In this document: one piece after another, positions 8,915 through 18,126 of the stretch | Numbering within the stretch: position 1 is the stretch's first letter | Layout of the letters: the number at the start of each line of letters is the position of its first letter | NCBI RefSeq assembly: GCF_002858935.1 | Contig: NZ_PJRT01000025.1 | Coordinates: 124,001-188,000 of the forward strand | DNA: 64,000 nucleotides | Source of the DNA: Pantoea endophytica | GTDB taxonomy: Bacteria; Pseudomonadota; Gammaproteobacteria; Enterobacterales; Enterobacteriaceae | Direction of reading: 5' to 3' | Notes under the pieces: model-generated | The model's input: only the letters and a program-made list of their open reading frames with translations | The model's database searches: none | What the model was told of the DNA's origin: nothing | Position numbers and translations under genes: made by a program

Positions 8915-9454
8915 TTAAATGGTGCCGCGAACTTTCTCTGTCAGTTCCTGTGGGAACTGCATAGCCAGCATGATGTGTTCCACCATGCTGCATTTGCGAC
9001 CTGTATTGGTGTTCGTGATCACCCAGTACGGTGTGCCGGGAACGTGCTTCGGCTTGGTATGGGTGCCATTTTGCAGCAGCGTGTGCTCGTCGCCCGCAAA
9101 GTAGACGCGGGTACGGCCCTGCAGCGAGGCAGTAGCTTCAGCAAACGCAGCCGGATCAAGACGATAGAGCGTTGACAGTACCAACATGAAGCGGTTAACC
9201 GCCTTATTCTGCTCGGCATATTCATCGGAAAGCAGCAGCTCACGTACCGCACGGACGCGATCCTGAGGACGCGCTTCACGGCTGGCAGGTTGCGCTTCTT
9301 TGATTGATGCACCAGCGGCGGGCGCAGCGGGTGCGCTCTGTCCGGCGGTGAACTTCAACATGCGGCGCAAAATATCTGAGGCGCTTTCACCAATGTGCTG
9401 CGTGTGGCTGGCAATATAACGGTAGAGTTCTTCGTCAACTTCAATCGTTTTCAT
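8915..9454 (-). CDS. seqA: replication initiation regulator SeqA
   Basis: Binds hemimethylated GATC sites, sequesters oriC after initiation and organises new DNA behind forks. The frame runs on upstream, but the ATG at 9454 gives the exact family N-terminus MKTIEVDEELYRYIA and 179 residues (E. coli 181). Residues 1-33 are the oligomerisation domain (GESASDILRRML); residues about 65-179 are the DNA-binding domain with TGRKCSMVEHIM near the end. The linker (about 40-60) is alanine- and proline-rich. It is the first gene of a seqA-pgm unit and is divergent from ybfF. Confidence 0.97.
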   Translation of the reverse strand: MKTIEVDEELYRYIASHTQHIGESASDILRRMLKFTAGQSAPAAPAAGASIKEAQPASREARPQDRVRAVRELLLSDEYAEQNKAVNRFMLVLSTLYRLDPAAFAEATASLQGRTRVYFAGDEHTLLQNGTHTKPKHVPGTPYWVITNTNTGRKCSMVEHIMLAMQFPQELTEKVRGTI

Positions 9455-9702
9455 CTTTTTCCGTACGATTCTGGCAAATGACAGAACCACGCATTCTTGC
9501 AACGTCCTTAGCAAAATCCAGTCGTGCAAAACGTGAGCGGGCTCTAACATAAGGATTATAAAGTTAAATCCGTGGCAGCCGATAGCGTTGGCAACGTTTA
9601 CGGGCAAAAGTCGGAATATGCCCTAATGCCCACCGGCCTGACTGCTGGACAGGTGAATCCATGATAACCTAAGCCAAGGTCACAACCGTAAGAACTTTAG
9701 CC

Positions 9703-10467
9703 ATGATTTTGAACGCCCGTCTGCAAACTGAACAATCTGCCCCCAATGCCACGCCGATTCTGTTGATCCATGGTCTTTTTGGCAGCCTTGATAACCTTGG
9801 CGTGCTGGCGCGTGGGGTGCGTGACGCACGTCCGACGCTGCAAGTTGACGTGCGCAATCACGGCTTGTCGGCGCGTAGCGATGAGATGAATTATCACGTG
9901 ATGGCGCAGGACATTGTCGAAACGCTGGATGCGTACCATATCGATCGCGCGGGTGTGATTGGCCACTCAATGGGCGGCAAAATCGCCATGGCACTGAGTG
10001 CCATCGCGCCGGAACGTATCGATAAAATGGTGATGATCGATATCGCGCCCGTTGATTACCAAACGCGCCGCCATGACGAAATTTTTGCCGCTATTCGGGC
10101 CGTGAGCGCCGCGGGCGTCACGCGCCGCAGCGAAGCCGCTGAAGTAATGCGTCAGCATATAGATGAAGAAGGCGTGATCCAGTTCATCCTCAAATCTTTC
10201 GCAGAGGGCGAATGGCGCTTTAATGTGCCGGTGCTGTGGGATAACTACAGCACCATTTCCGGCTGGGAAGAGATTCCTGCGTGGCCGCATCCGGCGCTGT
10301 TTATCCGCGGCGGCGACTCGCCTTATCTGGATAATCAACATCGCGATGCGCTGCTGCGTCAGTTCCCGCAGGCACATGCACATGTGATCAGCGGTGCTGG
10401 ACACTGGGTGCACGCCGAGAAACCCGATGCGGTGTTACGCGCCGTTCGGCGTTTTTTTAACCTGTAA
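9703..10467 (+). CDS. ybfF: alpha/beta-hydrolase esterase YbfF
   Basis: 254 residues, the same length as E. coli YbfF, a cytoplasmic esterase acting on short acyl and acyl-CoA-like substrates in vitro. The nucleophile S89 sits in GHSMGGK; the oxyanion strand is LIHGLFGSLDNL near residue 21; the catalytic histidine is in GAGHWVHAEKP near residue 234. It is divergent from seqA, with a 248-bp gap that must carry both promoters. The natural substrate is not known. Confidence 0.94.
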   Translation: MILNARLQTEQSAPNATPILLIHGLFGSLDNLGVLARGVRDARPTLQVDVRNHGLSARSDEMNYHVMAQDIVETLDAYHIDRAGVIGHSMGGKIAMALSAIAPERIDKMVMIDIAPVDYQTRRHDEIFAAIRAVSAAGVTRRSEAAEVMRQHIDEEGVIQFILKSFAEGEWRFNVPVLWDNYSTISGWEEIPAWPHPALFIRGGDSPYLDNQHRDALLRQFPQAHAHVISGAGHWVHAEKPDAVLRAVRRFFNL

Positions 10468-10634
10468 AAGCAAAAGCTTGCCGCTTGCGCTTTAGGGTTG
10501 GCGTCAGGGAAGGCGCTGGAGTATGATGTCGCGCTAAAAATTTGCCACGGATATTTTTTCGCCGTGGTCGGGCCGATAATGTTTTAATCGCGCAGCGCCT
10601 TTCCGCCGTTCGCGCCCACTCAGTTTTACAAACC

Positions 10635-10910
10635 ATGGCAAAAGAACAGACAGACCGCACTACGCTTGATCTCTTCGCAGACGAGCGGCGTCCTGGTCGC
10701 CCGAAAACCAGCCCGCTGACGCGTGATGAACAGTTACGCATCAACAAACGCAATCAGCTCAAGCGCGATAAAGTGCGTGGGCTGCGTCGTGTTGAGCTGA
10801 AGATGTCGAGCGAGGCGGTTGACGCCCTCAGCACGCTGGCCGATCAGCAAAACATCAGTCGCAGCGAATTGATTGAACAAATGCTGCTGGCACAGCTCAA
10901 ACTGTCGTAA
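10635..10910 (+). CDS. ybfE: ribbon-helix-helix-like protein YbfE
   Basis: 91 residues. The frame is open further upstream, but the ATG at 10635 gives MAKEQTDRTTLDLFA, the E. coli YbfE N-terminus. The protein is very basic in the middle (LRINKRNQLKRDKVRGLRRVELKMS), followed by two helices ending NISRSELIEQML, the look of a MetJ/Arc-type ribbon-helix-helix DNA-binding domain. In E. coli ybfE is a LexA target, but no CTGT-N8-ACAG box is visible upstream here. It lies between ybfF and fldA. Confidence 0.88.
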   Translation: MAKEQTDRTTLDLFADERRPGRPKTSPLTRDEQLRINKRNQLKRDKVRGLRRVELKMSSEAVDALSTLADQQNISRSELIEQMLLAQLKLS

Positions 10911-11047
10911 CGCGCGAAGACCGCACGCTGGAACACAAAGTCACGGCTTTATACGTTCCGCACTTTTTACCGGTCTGCTATTATTCACATAACTGTGCAG
11001 TCAACTGACTTACTTTCACAATCAGGATTTAAGAGGTTACCTAACCC

Positions 11048-11578
11048 ATGGCAATCGTAGGCATTTTCTTCGGCAGCGATACCGGCAACACTGAAAACAT
11101 TGCAAAGATGATCCAGAAACAACTGGGTAAAGATGTCGCCGAAGTGCATGACATTGCTAAGAGCACCAAAGAAGATCTCGAAGCGTTCGACATCCTGCTG
11201 CTGGGTATCCCAACCTGGTATTACGGCGAAGCGCAGTGTGACTGGGATGATTTCTTCCCGACGCTGGAAGAGATTGATTTCAATGGCAAGCTGGTAGCGC
11301 TGTTTGGTTGTGGCGATCAGGAAGATTACGCCGAGTACTTCTGTGATGCGATGGGCACTATTCGTGACATCATTGAGCCGAATGGTGCGGTGATCGTCGG
11401 TCACTGGCCAACCGAAGGCTATCACTTCGAAACCTCTAAAGGCCTGGCCGATGACAAAAACTTCCTTGGTTTGGCCATTGACGAAGACCGTCAGCCGGAA
11501 TTGACCAACGAACGCGTTGAGAAGTGGGTGAAGCAGATCTTTGATGAGCTGCAGCTGAAAGAGATTATTGAAGCTTAA
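11048..11578 (+). CDS. fldA: flavodoxin 1
   Basis: FMN-containing electron carrier, essential in E. coli because it feeds electrons to IspG/IspH, methionine synthase, biotin synthase and pyruvate formate-lyase activation. 176 residues, exactly the E. coli length. The phosphate-binding loop is GSDTGNTENIAK (residues 9-20), the FMN-flanking aromatic loop is PTWYYGEAQCDWDD (near 55), and the second loop is GCGDQEDYAEYFCDA (near 96). Upstream of fur, as in E. coli, where the two genes share some transcripts. Confidence 0.97.
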   Translation: MAIVGIFFGSDTGNTENIAKMIQKQLGKDVAEVHDIAKSTKEDLEAFDILLLGIPTWYYGEAQCDWDDFFPTLEEIDFNGKLVALFGCGDQEDYAEYFCDAMGTIRDIIEPNGAVIVGHWPTEGYHFETSKGLADDKNFLGLAIDEDRQPELTNERVEKWVKQIFDELQLKEIIEA

Positions 11579-11590
11579 TTCCCTGCTCTG

Positions 11591-11618
11591 CCCGATGTGC
11601 GCACTGCCTCACATCGGG
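11591..11618 (+). terminator. hairpin downstream of fldA
   Basis: Perfect 9-bp inverted repeat CCCGATGTG/CACATCGGG with a 10-base loop, 12 bases after the fldA stop. No T-run follows, so it may only protect the 3' end or slow transcription into fur. Confidence 0.45.
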
Positions 11619-11717
11619 TAACGGAATTTCCTATAAAAATAATAGCTACGGTTTTTTAACTTTTCCCCGCAAATCTGTAGAATACCCGCAATGGTCATCC
11701 GCTTATTCCTCTGGCAG

Positions 11718-11842
11718 TAGAATGAGGCTGAGTGAAATGGAATCCAAAACCCAAGCGTCTTGAAGACGTTAGTGACGATATCCTTACAACCTTTGGTGAT
11801 TAAGGACGTTGCCTTGGTTTTCATTTCACTGCTTGAGTTCTA
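11718..11842. repeat. long imperfect inverted repeat upstream of fur
   Basis: Blocks TAGAA, AGTGAAATG, AAAACC and AAG occur in order at 11718-11755. They recur as reverse complements CTTGGTTTT, CATTTCACT, TTCTA at 11813-11842. Small length differences separate the blocks, and the centre holds a separate 13-base palindrome CGTCTTGAAGACG (11756-11768). The right end reaches into the fur -10 region. It could be a folded leader of a fldA-fur transcript, a small RNA or a degenerate mobile palindrome. Confidence 0.5.
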
Positions 11843-11859
11843 TAATGAGACGCAAATGA
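11818..11859 (+). promoter_or_regulatory. fur promoter with overlapping Fur-box-like sequence
   Basis: A perfect TATAAT at 11841-11846 has TTTTCA 17 bases upstream. The sequence TATAATGAGACGC matches the first ten positions of the Fur box consensus nearly completely, so Fur may repress its own promoter as in E. coli. Read by eye only. Confidence 0.45.
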
Positions 11860-11932
11860 GAATGCGCGTTGACCTAAACATTCAAGGCCCCTGCGCCGCA
11901 AGTGACTAGCAAAGTAACAGGACAATATCCGC

Positions 11933-12382
11933 ATGACTGACAACAACTCCGCATTGAAGAAGGCTGGCCTGAAAGTCACGCTACCCAGACTGAAAATTCT
12001 GGAAGTGCTTCAGGGACCCGGCCCAGAGTCCCATCACGTCAGTGCGGAAGATTTGTATAAGCGCCTGATTGATATGGGCGAAGAGATTGGTCTGGCAACG
12101 GTGTATCGCGTTCTTAACCAGTTTGACGACGCGGGCATCGTAACCCGTCACAACTTTGAAGGCGGCAAATCTGTCTTCGAATTGACTCAGCAGCATCACC
12201 ACGATCACTTGATCTGCCTGGATTGTGGCAAAGTTATAGAATTCAGCGATGAATCAATCGAAACGCGTCAGCGTGAAATTGCCACTCGCCACGGCATTAA
12301 GCTCAGCAACCACAGCCTGTACCTGTACGGTCATTGTGCTCTGGGAGACTGCCGCGAAGACGATACGCTCCACGATAAGTAA
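11933..12382 (+). CDS. fur: ferric uptake regulator Fur
   Basis: Iron-responsive repressor of siderophore and iron uptake genes. 149 residues (E. coli 148). The winged-helix domain (1-82) includes GLATVYRVLNQF. The dimerisation domain has the histidine-rich metal site TQQHHHDH (86-92) and the structural zinc cysteines C95 and C98, with a second pair C135 and C140. Relative to E. coli there is a two-residue insertion near residue 28 (GPGPES in place of EPDN) and a shorter tail. It follows fldA and its leader contains the inverted repeat noted above. Confidence 0.97.
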   Translation: MTDNNSALKKAGLKVTLPRLKILEVLQGPGPESHHVSAEDLYKRLIDMGEEIGLATVYRVLNQFDDAGIVTRHNFEGGKSVFELTQQHHHDHLICLDCGKVIEFSDESIETRQREIATRHGIKLSNHSLYLYGHCALGDCREDDTLHDK

Positions 12383-12402
12383 TTGAGTGTGCTATGCAGT
12401 AT

Positions 12403-12433
12403 AAAAAAAGCCGGCGCTTGAGCCGGTTTTTTT
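12403..12433. terminator. terminator after fur
   Basis: AAAAAAAG CCGGC GCTTGA GCCGG TTTTTTT; usable on both strands, so it can also end the minus-strand gene at 12444-12839. Confidence 0.85.
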
Positions 12434-12443
12434 ATGCCTGTAA

Positions 12444-12839
12444 TCAGGCGACAAGCGTTTCCTGCAGGTAGCGCCAGCGCGGAATGGCGGTGCTGCAATC
12501 CAATACCGCCAGTGAAATGCGGCTCTGATTGATGCCGTTCATCATCTGTAATTCACGATACTGAATCGTCACTTCCTCGCTTTGCTGCGAGATGATGGCG
12601 TGCTCACTGGTGGCAATGCGCATGCCTTCACGCTGCCCCTGCAACTGGCGAAACAGCACTTCCATTTCATTGAGGTCCAATCGTTTGCCTTGCGGCGTGA
12701 CCATTTTGAACTCGGGATGAAAGTGCGACAAAAACAGATCAATGCTGTCGTCGCTGCCTTCCGCCTGATTGAAAATACGTTCAATAAGCTGATGTAAAAC
12801 CACCACGCTATGCCTGGCTTCCTGGGCGAGAGTTGTCAT
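12444..12839 (-). CDS. NTF2-like (DUF4440/SnoaL-type) protein of unknown function
   Basis: 131 residues without a signal peptide. The pattern of an N-terminal helical part (VLHQLIERIF), then DLFLSHFHPEFKMVTPQGKRLD and three strands ending in PRWRYLQETLV, is that of the small cone-shaped NTF2-like fold often annotated DUF4440. Such proteins bind small hydrophobic ligands or act as isomerases, but nothing here identifies a substrate. It occupies the position held by chiP-chiQ in E. coli, between fur and glnS. It is an accessory gene with its own 235-bp upstream region. Confidence 0.6.
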   Translation of the reverse strand: MTTLAQEARHSVVVLHQLIERIFNQAEGSDDSIDLFLSHFHPEFKMVTPQGKRLDLNEMEVLFRQLQGQREGMRIATSEHAIISQQSEEVTIQYRELQMMNGINQSRISLAVLDCSTAIPRWRYLQETLVA

Positions 12840-13017
12840 TTTTTTTCCTTAGATAAGCCGCAGAGCAACGTCTGAGAGCGCATAGCCTACCTGAAAAAAA
12901 GTTTTTCACACTGCCAAATGGGTTAATTTTTCTAAAGTCAGAATAGTCGCAAATAGGGAATTAAAGGCGGATTGAGGCGTGCAGCATAAAAGGTCGTATC
13001 TGGCCAAATTGAGATAA

Positions 13018-13043
13018 TAAAAAAGGGCGATTGCTCGCCCTTT
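13018..13043 (-). terminator. terminator of glnS
   Basis: Stem GGGCGA/TCGCCC with a 4-base loop. The minus-strand side carries a run of T (AAAAAAA on the plus strand). Confidence 0.8.
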
Positions 13044-13074
13044 CATGATCTTATCGTGCTCGCGACTAAAACTA

Positions 13075-14742
13075 TTAATCGCCGATTTTTGCCCAGGTAT
13101 CACGCAAACCTACAGTGCGGTTAAACACCAGCCTGGAGGGCTGTGAATAGACGCTATCAGCACAGAAATAGCCTTCACGTTCGAACTGGTACGGTGCCAT
13201 CGAATCGGCAGCACGTAAACCAGGCTCAACGAAGCCCTGTTTGATTTCCAGTGAGTTTGGGTTGATGGTGGTGAGGAAATCCTCAGCCGCGCCCGGATTT
13301 GGCACACTGAACAGACGATCGTACAGGCGGAATTCCGCTGGCAGCGCGTGGATTGCAGAAACCCAATGGATAACGCCTTTCACTTTACGGCCATCGGCCG
13401 GATCTTTGCTTAGCGTATCAACGTCACAAGTGCAATAGATGCAGGTGATATTGCCTTCAGCATCCTTCGCCACACGTTCGGCACGGATCACGTAAGCATT
13501 ACGCAGACGCACTTCTTTACCCAGCACCAGACGTTTGTACTGCTTGTTGGCTTCTTCACGGAAGTCAGCGCGATCGATCCACACTTCACGGCTGAATGGC
13601 ACTTCACGCGTGCCCATCTCCGGTTTGTTCGGATGATTCGGCATAGTGATGATCTCATCGTGACCTGCAGGCAGGTTCTCGATCACCACTTTCAACGGAT
13701 CCATTACCGCCATCGCACGCGGTGCGTTTTCATTGAGATCGTCACGAATGCACGATTCCAGTGAAGCCATCTCCACGATATTGTCCTGTTTGGTCACACC
13801 AATACGGCGGCAGAACTCACGGATAGAAGCGGCGCTATAACCACGACGACGTAGACCCGAAACGGTTAGCATGCGCGGATCGTCCCAGCCTTCTACCACC
13901 TTCTCGCTCACCAGCTGAGTCAGTTTACGCTTCGACATCACCGCATATTCCAGATTTAGGCGTGAGAACTCGTACTGACGCGGATGAACCGGAATGGTGA
14001 TGTTATCCAGCACCCAATCATACAGACGACGGTTATCCTGGAACTCCAACGTGCAGAGAGAGTGCGTAATGCCTTCGATCGCATCCGAAATGCAATGAGT
14101 GAAGTCGTACATCGGGTAGATGCACCACTTGCTGCCGGTCTGATGGTGATCGGCAAACTTAATGCGGTACAGTACCGGATCGCGCATCACGATAAAGCTG
14201 GACGCCATGTCGATTTTGGCACGCAAACAGGCTTTGCCCTCTTCGAAACCGCCATCGCGCATCTTCTGGAACAGCGCCAGGTTTTCTTCCACGCTGCGAT
14301 CGCGGTATGGGCTGTTTTTACCCGGCGCCGTCAGTGAACCGCGATACTCACGGATCTCATCCGCCGACAGTTCATCAACGTAAGCCAGACCTTTGTTGAT
14401 CAGCTCAACCGCATAGTTGAACAGTTGGTCGAAGTAGTCTGAGGAGTAACGAATGTTGCCGCTCCACTCAAAGCCCAGCCATTGCACGTCACGCTTAATG
14501 GATTCGACAAACTCCAGATCTTCTTTAACTGGGTTAGTGTCGTCGAAACGCAGATTGCACTGACCTTGATAGTCTTGCGCGATACCAAAGTTCAGGCAGA
14601 TAGATTTCGCATGGCCAATATGCAGATAACCATTGGGCTCAGGCGGGAAACGGGTATGCACACTGTTGTGCTTACCGCTCGCCAAATCTTCGTCGATGAT
14701 CTGACGAATAAAGTTCGTTGGGCGGGCTTCAGCCTCACTCAT
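13075..14742 (-). CDS. glnS: glutaminyl-tRNA synthetase
   Basis: Class I aminoacyl-tRNA synthetase that charges tRNA-Gln. 555 residues (E. coli 554). The HIGH-type motif is [14 protein letters not shown] (33-46) and the KMSKS-type motif is VMSKRKL near residue 270. The C-terminal beta-barrels that read the anticodon are complete. The window also carries four tRNA-Gln genes, its substrates. It is monocistronic, with a terminator on each side. Confidence 0.98.
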   Translation of the reverse strand: MSEAEARPTNFIRQIIDEDLASGKHNSVHTRFPPEPNGYLHIGHAKSICLNFGIAQDYQGQCNLRFDDTNPVKEDLEFVESIKRDVQWLGFEWSGNIRYSSDYFDQLFNYAVELINKGLAYVDELSADEIREYRGSLTAPGKNSPYRDRSVEENLALFQKMRDGGFEEGKACLRAKIDMASSFIVMRDPVLYRIKFADHHQTGSKWCIYPMYDFTHCISDAIEGITHSLCTLEFQDNRRLYDWVLDNITIPVHPRQYEFSRLNLEYAVMSKRKLTQLVSEKVVEGWDDPRMLTVSGLRRRGYSAASIREFCRRIGVTKQDNIVEMASLESCIRDDLNENAPRAMAVMDPLKVVIENLPAGHDEIITMPNHPNKPEMGTREVPFSREVWIDRADFREEANKQYKRLVLGKEVRLRNAYVIRAERVAKDAEGNITCIYCTCDVDTLSKDPADGRKVKGVIHWVSAIHALPAEFRLYDRLFSVPNPGAAEDFLTTINPNSLEIKQGFVEPGLRAADSMAPYQFEREGYFCADSVYSQPSRLVFNRTVGLRDTWAKIGD

Positions 14743-14846
14743 CTCAAAATCCTCAAAAACTATAACGGGTGATTTGTACCACGAAGTAACGGAGTATGAT
14801 CCACAAAGCGCAGGAGGGAAACAACCGTTTGTTGGTCGTTTTAAAA

Positions 14847-14878
14847 CAAAAAAGGCAGGAATCGCTTCCTGCCTTCTG
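14847..14878 (-). terminator. terminator of nagE
   Basis: Stem AAGGCAGGA/TCCTGCCTT with a 6-base loop, followed on the minus strand by TTTTGTTTTAA. Confidence 0.85.
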
Positions 14879-14894
14879 GCTCAATCACAAGGAC

Positions 14895-16928
14895 TTAGCC
14901 TTTAACCTCGTACAGCGGGGTTTCGCCTGCAACCACTGAACCGGTTGCCAGTAAATTCAGACCAGCGAAATCATCGCTATTGCTGACCACAACCGGACTG
15001 ATCATCGAGCGGGCGTTGGCATTGAGGAAGTCCAGATCCATTTCCAGGATTGGCTGACCTGCAGTGACCGTTGCGCCCTCTTCAACCAGACGCGTGAAGC
15101 CTTTGCCTTCCAGCGCTACTGTATCCAGCCCCATATGTACCACGATCTCGACGCCGTTTTCCGCCTCAAGGCAGAACGCATGGTTGGTATTGAAGATCTT
15201 CACCACGGTTCCGGCGGTTGGCGCAACCACGGTTTTGCCGGTTGGCTTGATGGCCAGACCATCACCGACTGCCTTGCTGGCGAATGCTTCATCAGGCACA
15301 TTTTCCAGCGTAACGATGTCACCGGTTACTGGCGCCAGCAGCGTAGCGATCACGGCTTTTTCGCTGTTCAGCACCGCCTGCGGTTTTACTGCAGCAGCAG
15401 GAGCAGCCGTTGACGCCGCGGCAGATGCCGCAACTGGACCTTTGCTCAGTACGGTTTTCATTGCTGTTGCAATGCTTTCCGCCTGCGTACCGACAATAAC
15501 CTGTACGCTCTGCTTGTTCAGACGAATCACACCTGAAGCGCCGAGACGTTTAGCGACACCTTCATTAACCTGCGCGGAATCTTTAACGTTCAGACGTAGA
15601 CGTGTGATACAGGCATCGATGTTGGTCAGGTTTTCTGAGCCACCTACCGCCGCAATATAACGACGCGCCAGAGATTCAGTTTGGCTTTCACCGTTGCCGC
15701 TGTTATCGACATTGACGTCATAACCATCGGTTTCATCGCCCGCAGAGAGTTCGCGGCCCGGCGTCATCAGGTTGAATTTCTGGATGGTGAAGCGGAATAC
15801 CACGTAGTAGATAACGAAGAACACCAGACCTTGTGGGATCAGCATCCACCAGTGCACCGCCAGCGGGTTACGCGTTGACAGCACCATATCCACCAGACCC
15901 GCACTGAAGCCGAAACCGGCAATCCACTGCATGCTCGCGGCGATGAAAACTGAAAGACCGGTCAGTGCCGCGTGAATCACATACAGCACCGGCGCCACGA
16001 ACATAAAGGAGAATTCCAGCGGTTCAGTGATACCCGTAAAGAAGGCGGCAAAGGCCGCCGCCAGCATAATGCCGCCGACTTTAGCGCGGTTTTCCGGGCG
16101 TGCGCAGTGGTAAATTGCCAGCGCTGCACCTGGAAGACCAAACATCATGATTGGGAAGAAGCCCGCCTGATAACGACCGGTGATGCCTGGGATACCTGTA
16201 CCTTCAGCGATAGACTGCGCGCCGCCAAGGAATTTAGGAATATCGTTGATACCGGCAACATCGAACCAGAATACCGAGTTCAATGCGTGGTGTAAGCCAA
16301 CAGGAATCAGCAGACGGTTAAAGAAGGCGTAGATGCCCGCACCGACGGAACCCAGCTTCTGAATATGCTCACCAAAACTTACCAGTCCACCGAAAATGAT
16401 CGGCCAGATATACATCAGAATGAACGCAACCAGGATCATCAGGAACGATACAAGGATCGGCACCAGACGGCGACCGCTAAAGAAGGACAACGCTTTTGGC
16501 AGTTCAACATGACTAAAGCGGTTATAGACTTCAGCAGAAAGAATCCCGACAAGAATGCCAACAAACTGGTTATTAATTTTACCGAAGGCAGCGGGAACTT
16601 GCTCCACCGGCATCTTCTGAATCATTGCCACCGCTGCCGGAGAACAGAGTGTGGTCACAACAAGAAAGCCGACAAAACCGGTTAAAGCTGCAGCGCCATC
16701 TTTATCTTTTGACATACCGTATGCCACACCAATGGCAAACAGCACTGGCATATTGTCGATGATTGCCGAACCGGATTTGATCAACAGTGCTGCCAGCGCA
16801 TTGCCTGCGCCCCAGCTATCTGGATCGATCCAGTATCCAACGCCCATCAAGATTGCCGCTGCCGGCAAAGTCGCTACCGGCACCATAAGCGCGCGGCCGA
16901 CCTTTTGCAGATATCCTAGAATACTCAC
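14895..16928 (-). CDS. nagE: PTS N-acetylglucosamine transporter EIICBA
   Basis: Imports N-acetylglucosamine and phosphorylates it to GlcNAc-6-P. 677 residues, longer than E. coli NagE (648). Residues 1-390 are the membrane EIIC domain, about 415-495 EIIB with the phospho-cysteine C440 in NIDACITRLR, an alanine-rich linker at 500-515, and about 520-677 EIIA with H583 and the phospho-histidine H598 in EIVVHMGLD. EIIB and EIIA match E. coli closely; the EIIC part is clearly more diverged. The start is GTG at 16928. It is divergent from nagBACD with operators between. Confidence 0.93.
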   Translation of the reverse strand: MSILGYLQKVGRALMVPVATLPAAAILMGVGYWIDPDSWGAGNALAALLIKSGSAIIDNMPVLFAIGVAYGMSKDKDGAAALTGFVGFLVVTTLCSPAAVAMIQKMPVEQVPAAFGKINNQFVGILVGILSAEVYNRFSHVELPKALSFFSGRRLVPILVSFLMILVAFILMYIWPIIFGGLVSFGEHIQKLGSVGAGIYAFFNRLLIPVGLHHALNSVFWFDVAGINDIPKFLGGAQSIAEGTGIPGITGRYQAGFFPIMMFGLPGAALAIYHCARPENRAKVGGIMLAAAFAAFFTGITEPLEFSFMFVAPVLYVIHAALTGLSVFIAASMQWIAGFGFSAGLVDMVLSTRNPLAVHWWMLIPQGLVFFVIYYVVFRFTIQKFNLMTPGRELSAGDETDGYDVNVDNSGNGESQTESLARRYIAAVGGSENLTNIDACITRLRLNVKDSAQVNEGVAKRLGASGVIRLNKQSVQVIVGTQAESIATAMKTVLSKGPVAASAAASTAAPAAAVKPQAVLNSEKAVIATLLAPVTGDIVTLENVPDEAFASKAVGDGLAIKPTGKTVVAPTAGTVVKIFNTNHAFCLEAENGVEIVVHMGLDTVALEGKGFTRLVEEGATVTAGQPILEMDLDFLNANARSMISPVVVSNSDDFAGLNLLATGSVVAGETPLYEVKG

Positions 16929-17038
16929 CTTATTCTCCCCCTATGAGACTGGCGTTTTGCCGGGGCGCAGGTTGATTTTATTATCCCGTCGCCCGGTACC
17001 TTGATGACACTTTTCACCACGAGGCGCAGTGTAAAGAT

Positions 17039-17064
17039 AAATTAATTCGCCTCGCAAATTAAAA
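17039..17064. promoter_or_regulatory. NagC operator
   Basis: AATTAATTCGCCTCGCAAATTAAAA shape: A/T arms around TTCGC and GCAAA, near-palindromic and close to known NagC sites of the nagE-nagB region. It lies about 110 bp from nagE and 200 bp from nagB, fitting repression through a loop. Confidence 0.65.
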
Positions 17065-17074
17065 CCACTACAAC

Positions 17075-17090
17075 TGTGATTTTAATCACC
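17075..17090. promoter_or_regulatory. CRP binding site in the nagE-nagB region
   Basis: TGTGA-TTTTAA-TCACC matches nine of ten conserved CRP positions with correct spacing, next to the NagC site. It fits catabolite activation of the divergent nag promoters. Confidence 0.65.
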
Positions 17091-17135
17091 AAAATGGTGG
17101 TTTGATAATGCGAAATGCTAGCCAGCACCACAAAC

Positions 17136-17155
17136 TTATTTTATGATAAAAAATA
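17136..17155. promoter_or_regulatory. possible second NagC site near nagB
   Basis: TTATTTTATGATAAAAAATA has A/T-rich near-symmetric arms, 110 bp before nagB, but lacks the central C/G pair typical of strong NagC sites. Confidence 0.3.
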
Positions 17156-17264
17156 TCGAGTCGCACTTATCCCTGGTGGCTACGCTTAAACGCATTACGC
17201 TTAAGGGCAAAAACTGTCAGAGAAACGGCAACTCCACATTTCCAATCTTAATTGAGGTGAAGAC

Positions 17265-18065
17265 ATGAGACTGATCCCTTTGGCCACACCGACCCAAGTG
17301 GGTAAATGGGCTGCACGCCACATTGTTAACCGCATTAATGCGTTCAATCCTAGCGCAGAACGTCCCTTCGTGCTGGGTCTGCCAACCGGTGGAACACCGC
17401 TGGAAGCTTACAAGCACCTGATCGATATGCACAAAGCGGGCCAGGTTAGTTTCAAGCACGTCGTCACCTTCAACATGGATGAGTACGTTGGCCTGCCAAA
17501 AGAGCATCCGGAAAGTTACCACAGTTTCATGTACCGTAACTTTTTCGATCATGTTGATATTCAACAGCAAAATATCAATCTTCTGAATGGTAATGCCGAA
17601 GATATTGACGCAGAATGTCGCCAATACGAAGAGAAGATCCGCGCTTACGGCAAAATTAACCTGTTTATGGGCGGCGTGGGCAACGATGGTCACATCGCCT
17701 TTAACGAACCGGCTTCTTCCCTCTCCTCACGTACCCGCATCAAAACCCTGACGCACGATACGCGCATTGCAAACTCACGCTTCTTTAATGGTGATGTGGA
17801 TCAGGTGCCGAAATACGCCCTGACGGTTGGTGTCGGTACGCTGCTGGATGCTGAAGAAGTGATGATTCTGGTTACCGGCCACCTGAAAGCGCAAGCGCTG
17901 CAGGCTGCGGTTGAAGGTAACGTCAACCACATGTGGACCATTAGCTGCCTGCAGCTGCATGCCAAATCTGTCGTGGTATGTGACGAGCCAGCCACCATGG
18001 AACTGAAAGTGAAAACCGTGAAATATTTCCGCGAAATGGAAGCGGAAAATATGAAAGGTGTGTGA
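17265..18065 (+). CDS. nagB: glucosamine-6-phosphate deaminase
   Basis: Converts glucosamine-6-P to fructose-6-P and ammonia. 266 residues, identical in length to E. coli NagB, an allosteric hexamer activated by GlcNAc-6-P. Catalytic residues are in register: D72 in FNMDEYVGL, and D141, H143 and E148 in [11 protein letters not shown]. It is the first gene of nagBACD; the 336-bp upstream region carries NagC and CRP sites. Its ATG follows GAGGTG. Confidence 0.98.
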   Translation: MRLIPLATPTQVGKWAARHIVNRINAFNPSAERPFVLGLPTGGTPLEAYKHLIDMHKAGQVSFKHVVTFNMDEYVGLPKEHPESYHSFMYRNFFDHVDIQQQNINLLNGNAEDIDAECRQYEEKIRAYGKINLFMGGVGNDGHIAFNEPASSLSSRTRIKTLTHDTRIANSRFFNGDVDQVPKYALTVGVGTLLDAEEVMILVTGHLKAQALQAAVEGNVNHMWTISCLQLHAKSVVVCDEPATMELKVKTVKYFREMEAENMKGV

Positions 18066-18083
18066 AAACACGTTGTAACAAAA

Positions 18084-18105
18084 CCTGCTGCTTTCAGGCA
18101 GCAGG
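18084..18105 (+). other. intercistronic hairpin between nagB and nagA
   Basis: CCTGCTGC/GCAGCAGG stem with a 6-base loop and no T-run. It probably stabilises the upstream nagB message rather than ending transcription. Confidence 0.6.
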
Positions 18106-18126
18106 CTTAGCCGGGAGAGAGAAACG

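Noticed and set aside
10468..10634. LexA box expected before ybfE
   Set aside because: No CTGT-N8-ACAG match is visible; only a CCACGG/CCGTGG inverted repeat near 10545 that has no clear role.
11609..11824. 71-codon minus-strand frame between fldA and fur
   Set aside because: No ribosome binding site or recognisable protein; it spans the inverted repeat and looks accidental.
11856..11909. 17-codon frame (MRMRVDL...) upstream of fur, a possible uof-like leader peptide
   Set aside because: No ribosome binding site; the likely transcription start is only a few bases upstream, and the stop lies well short of the fur start.
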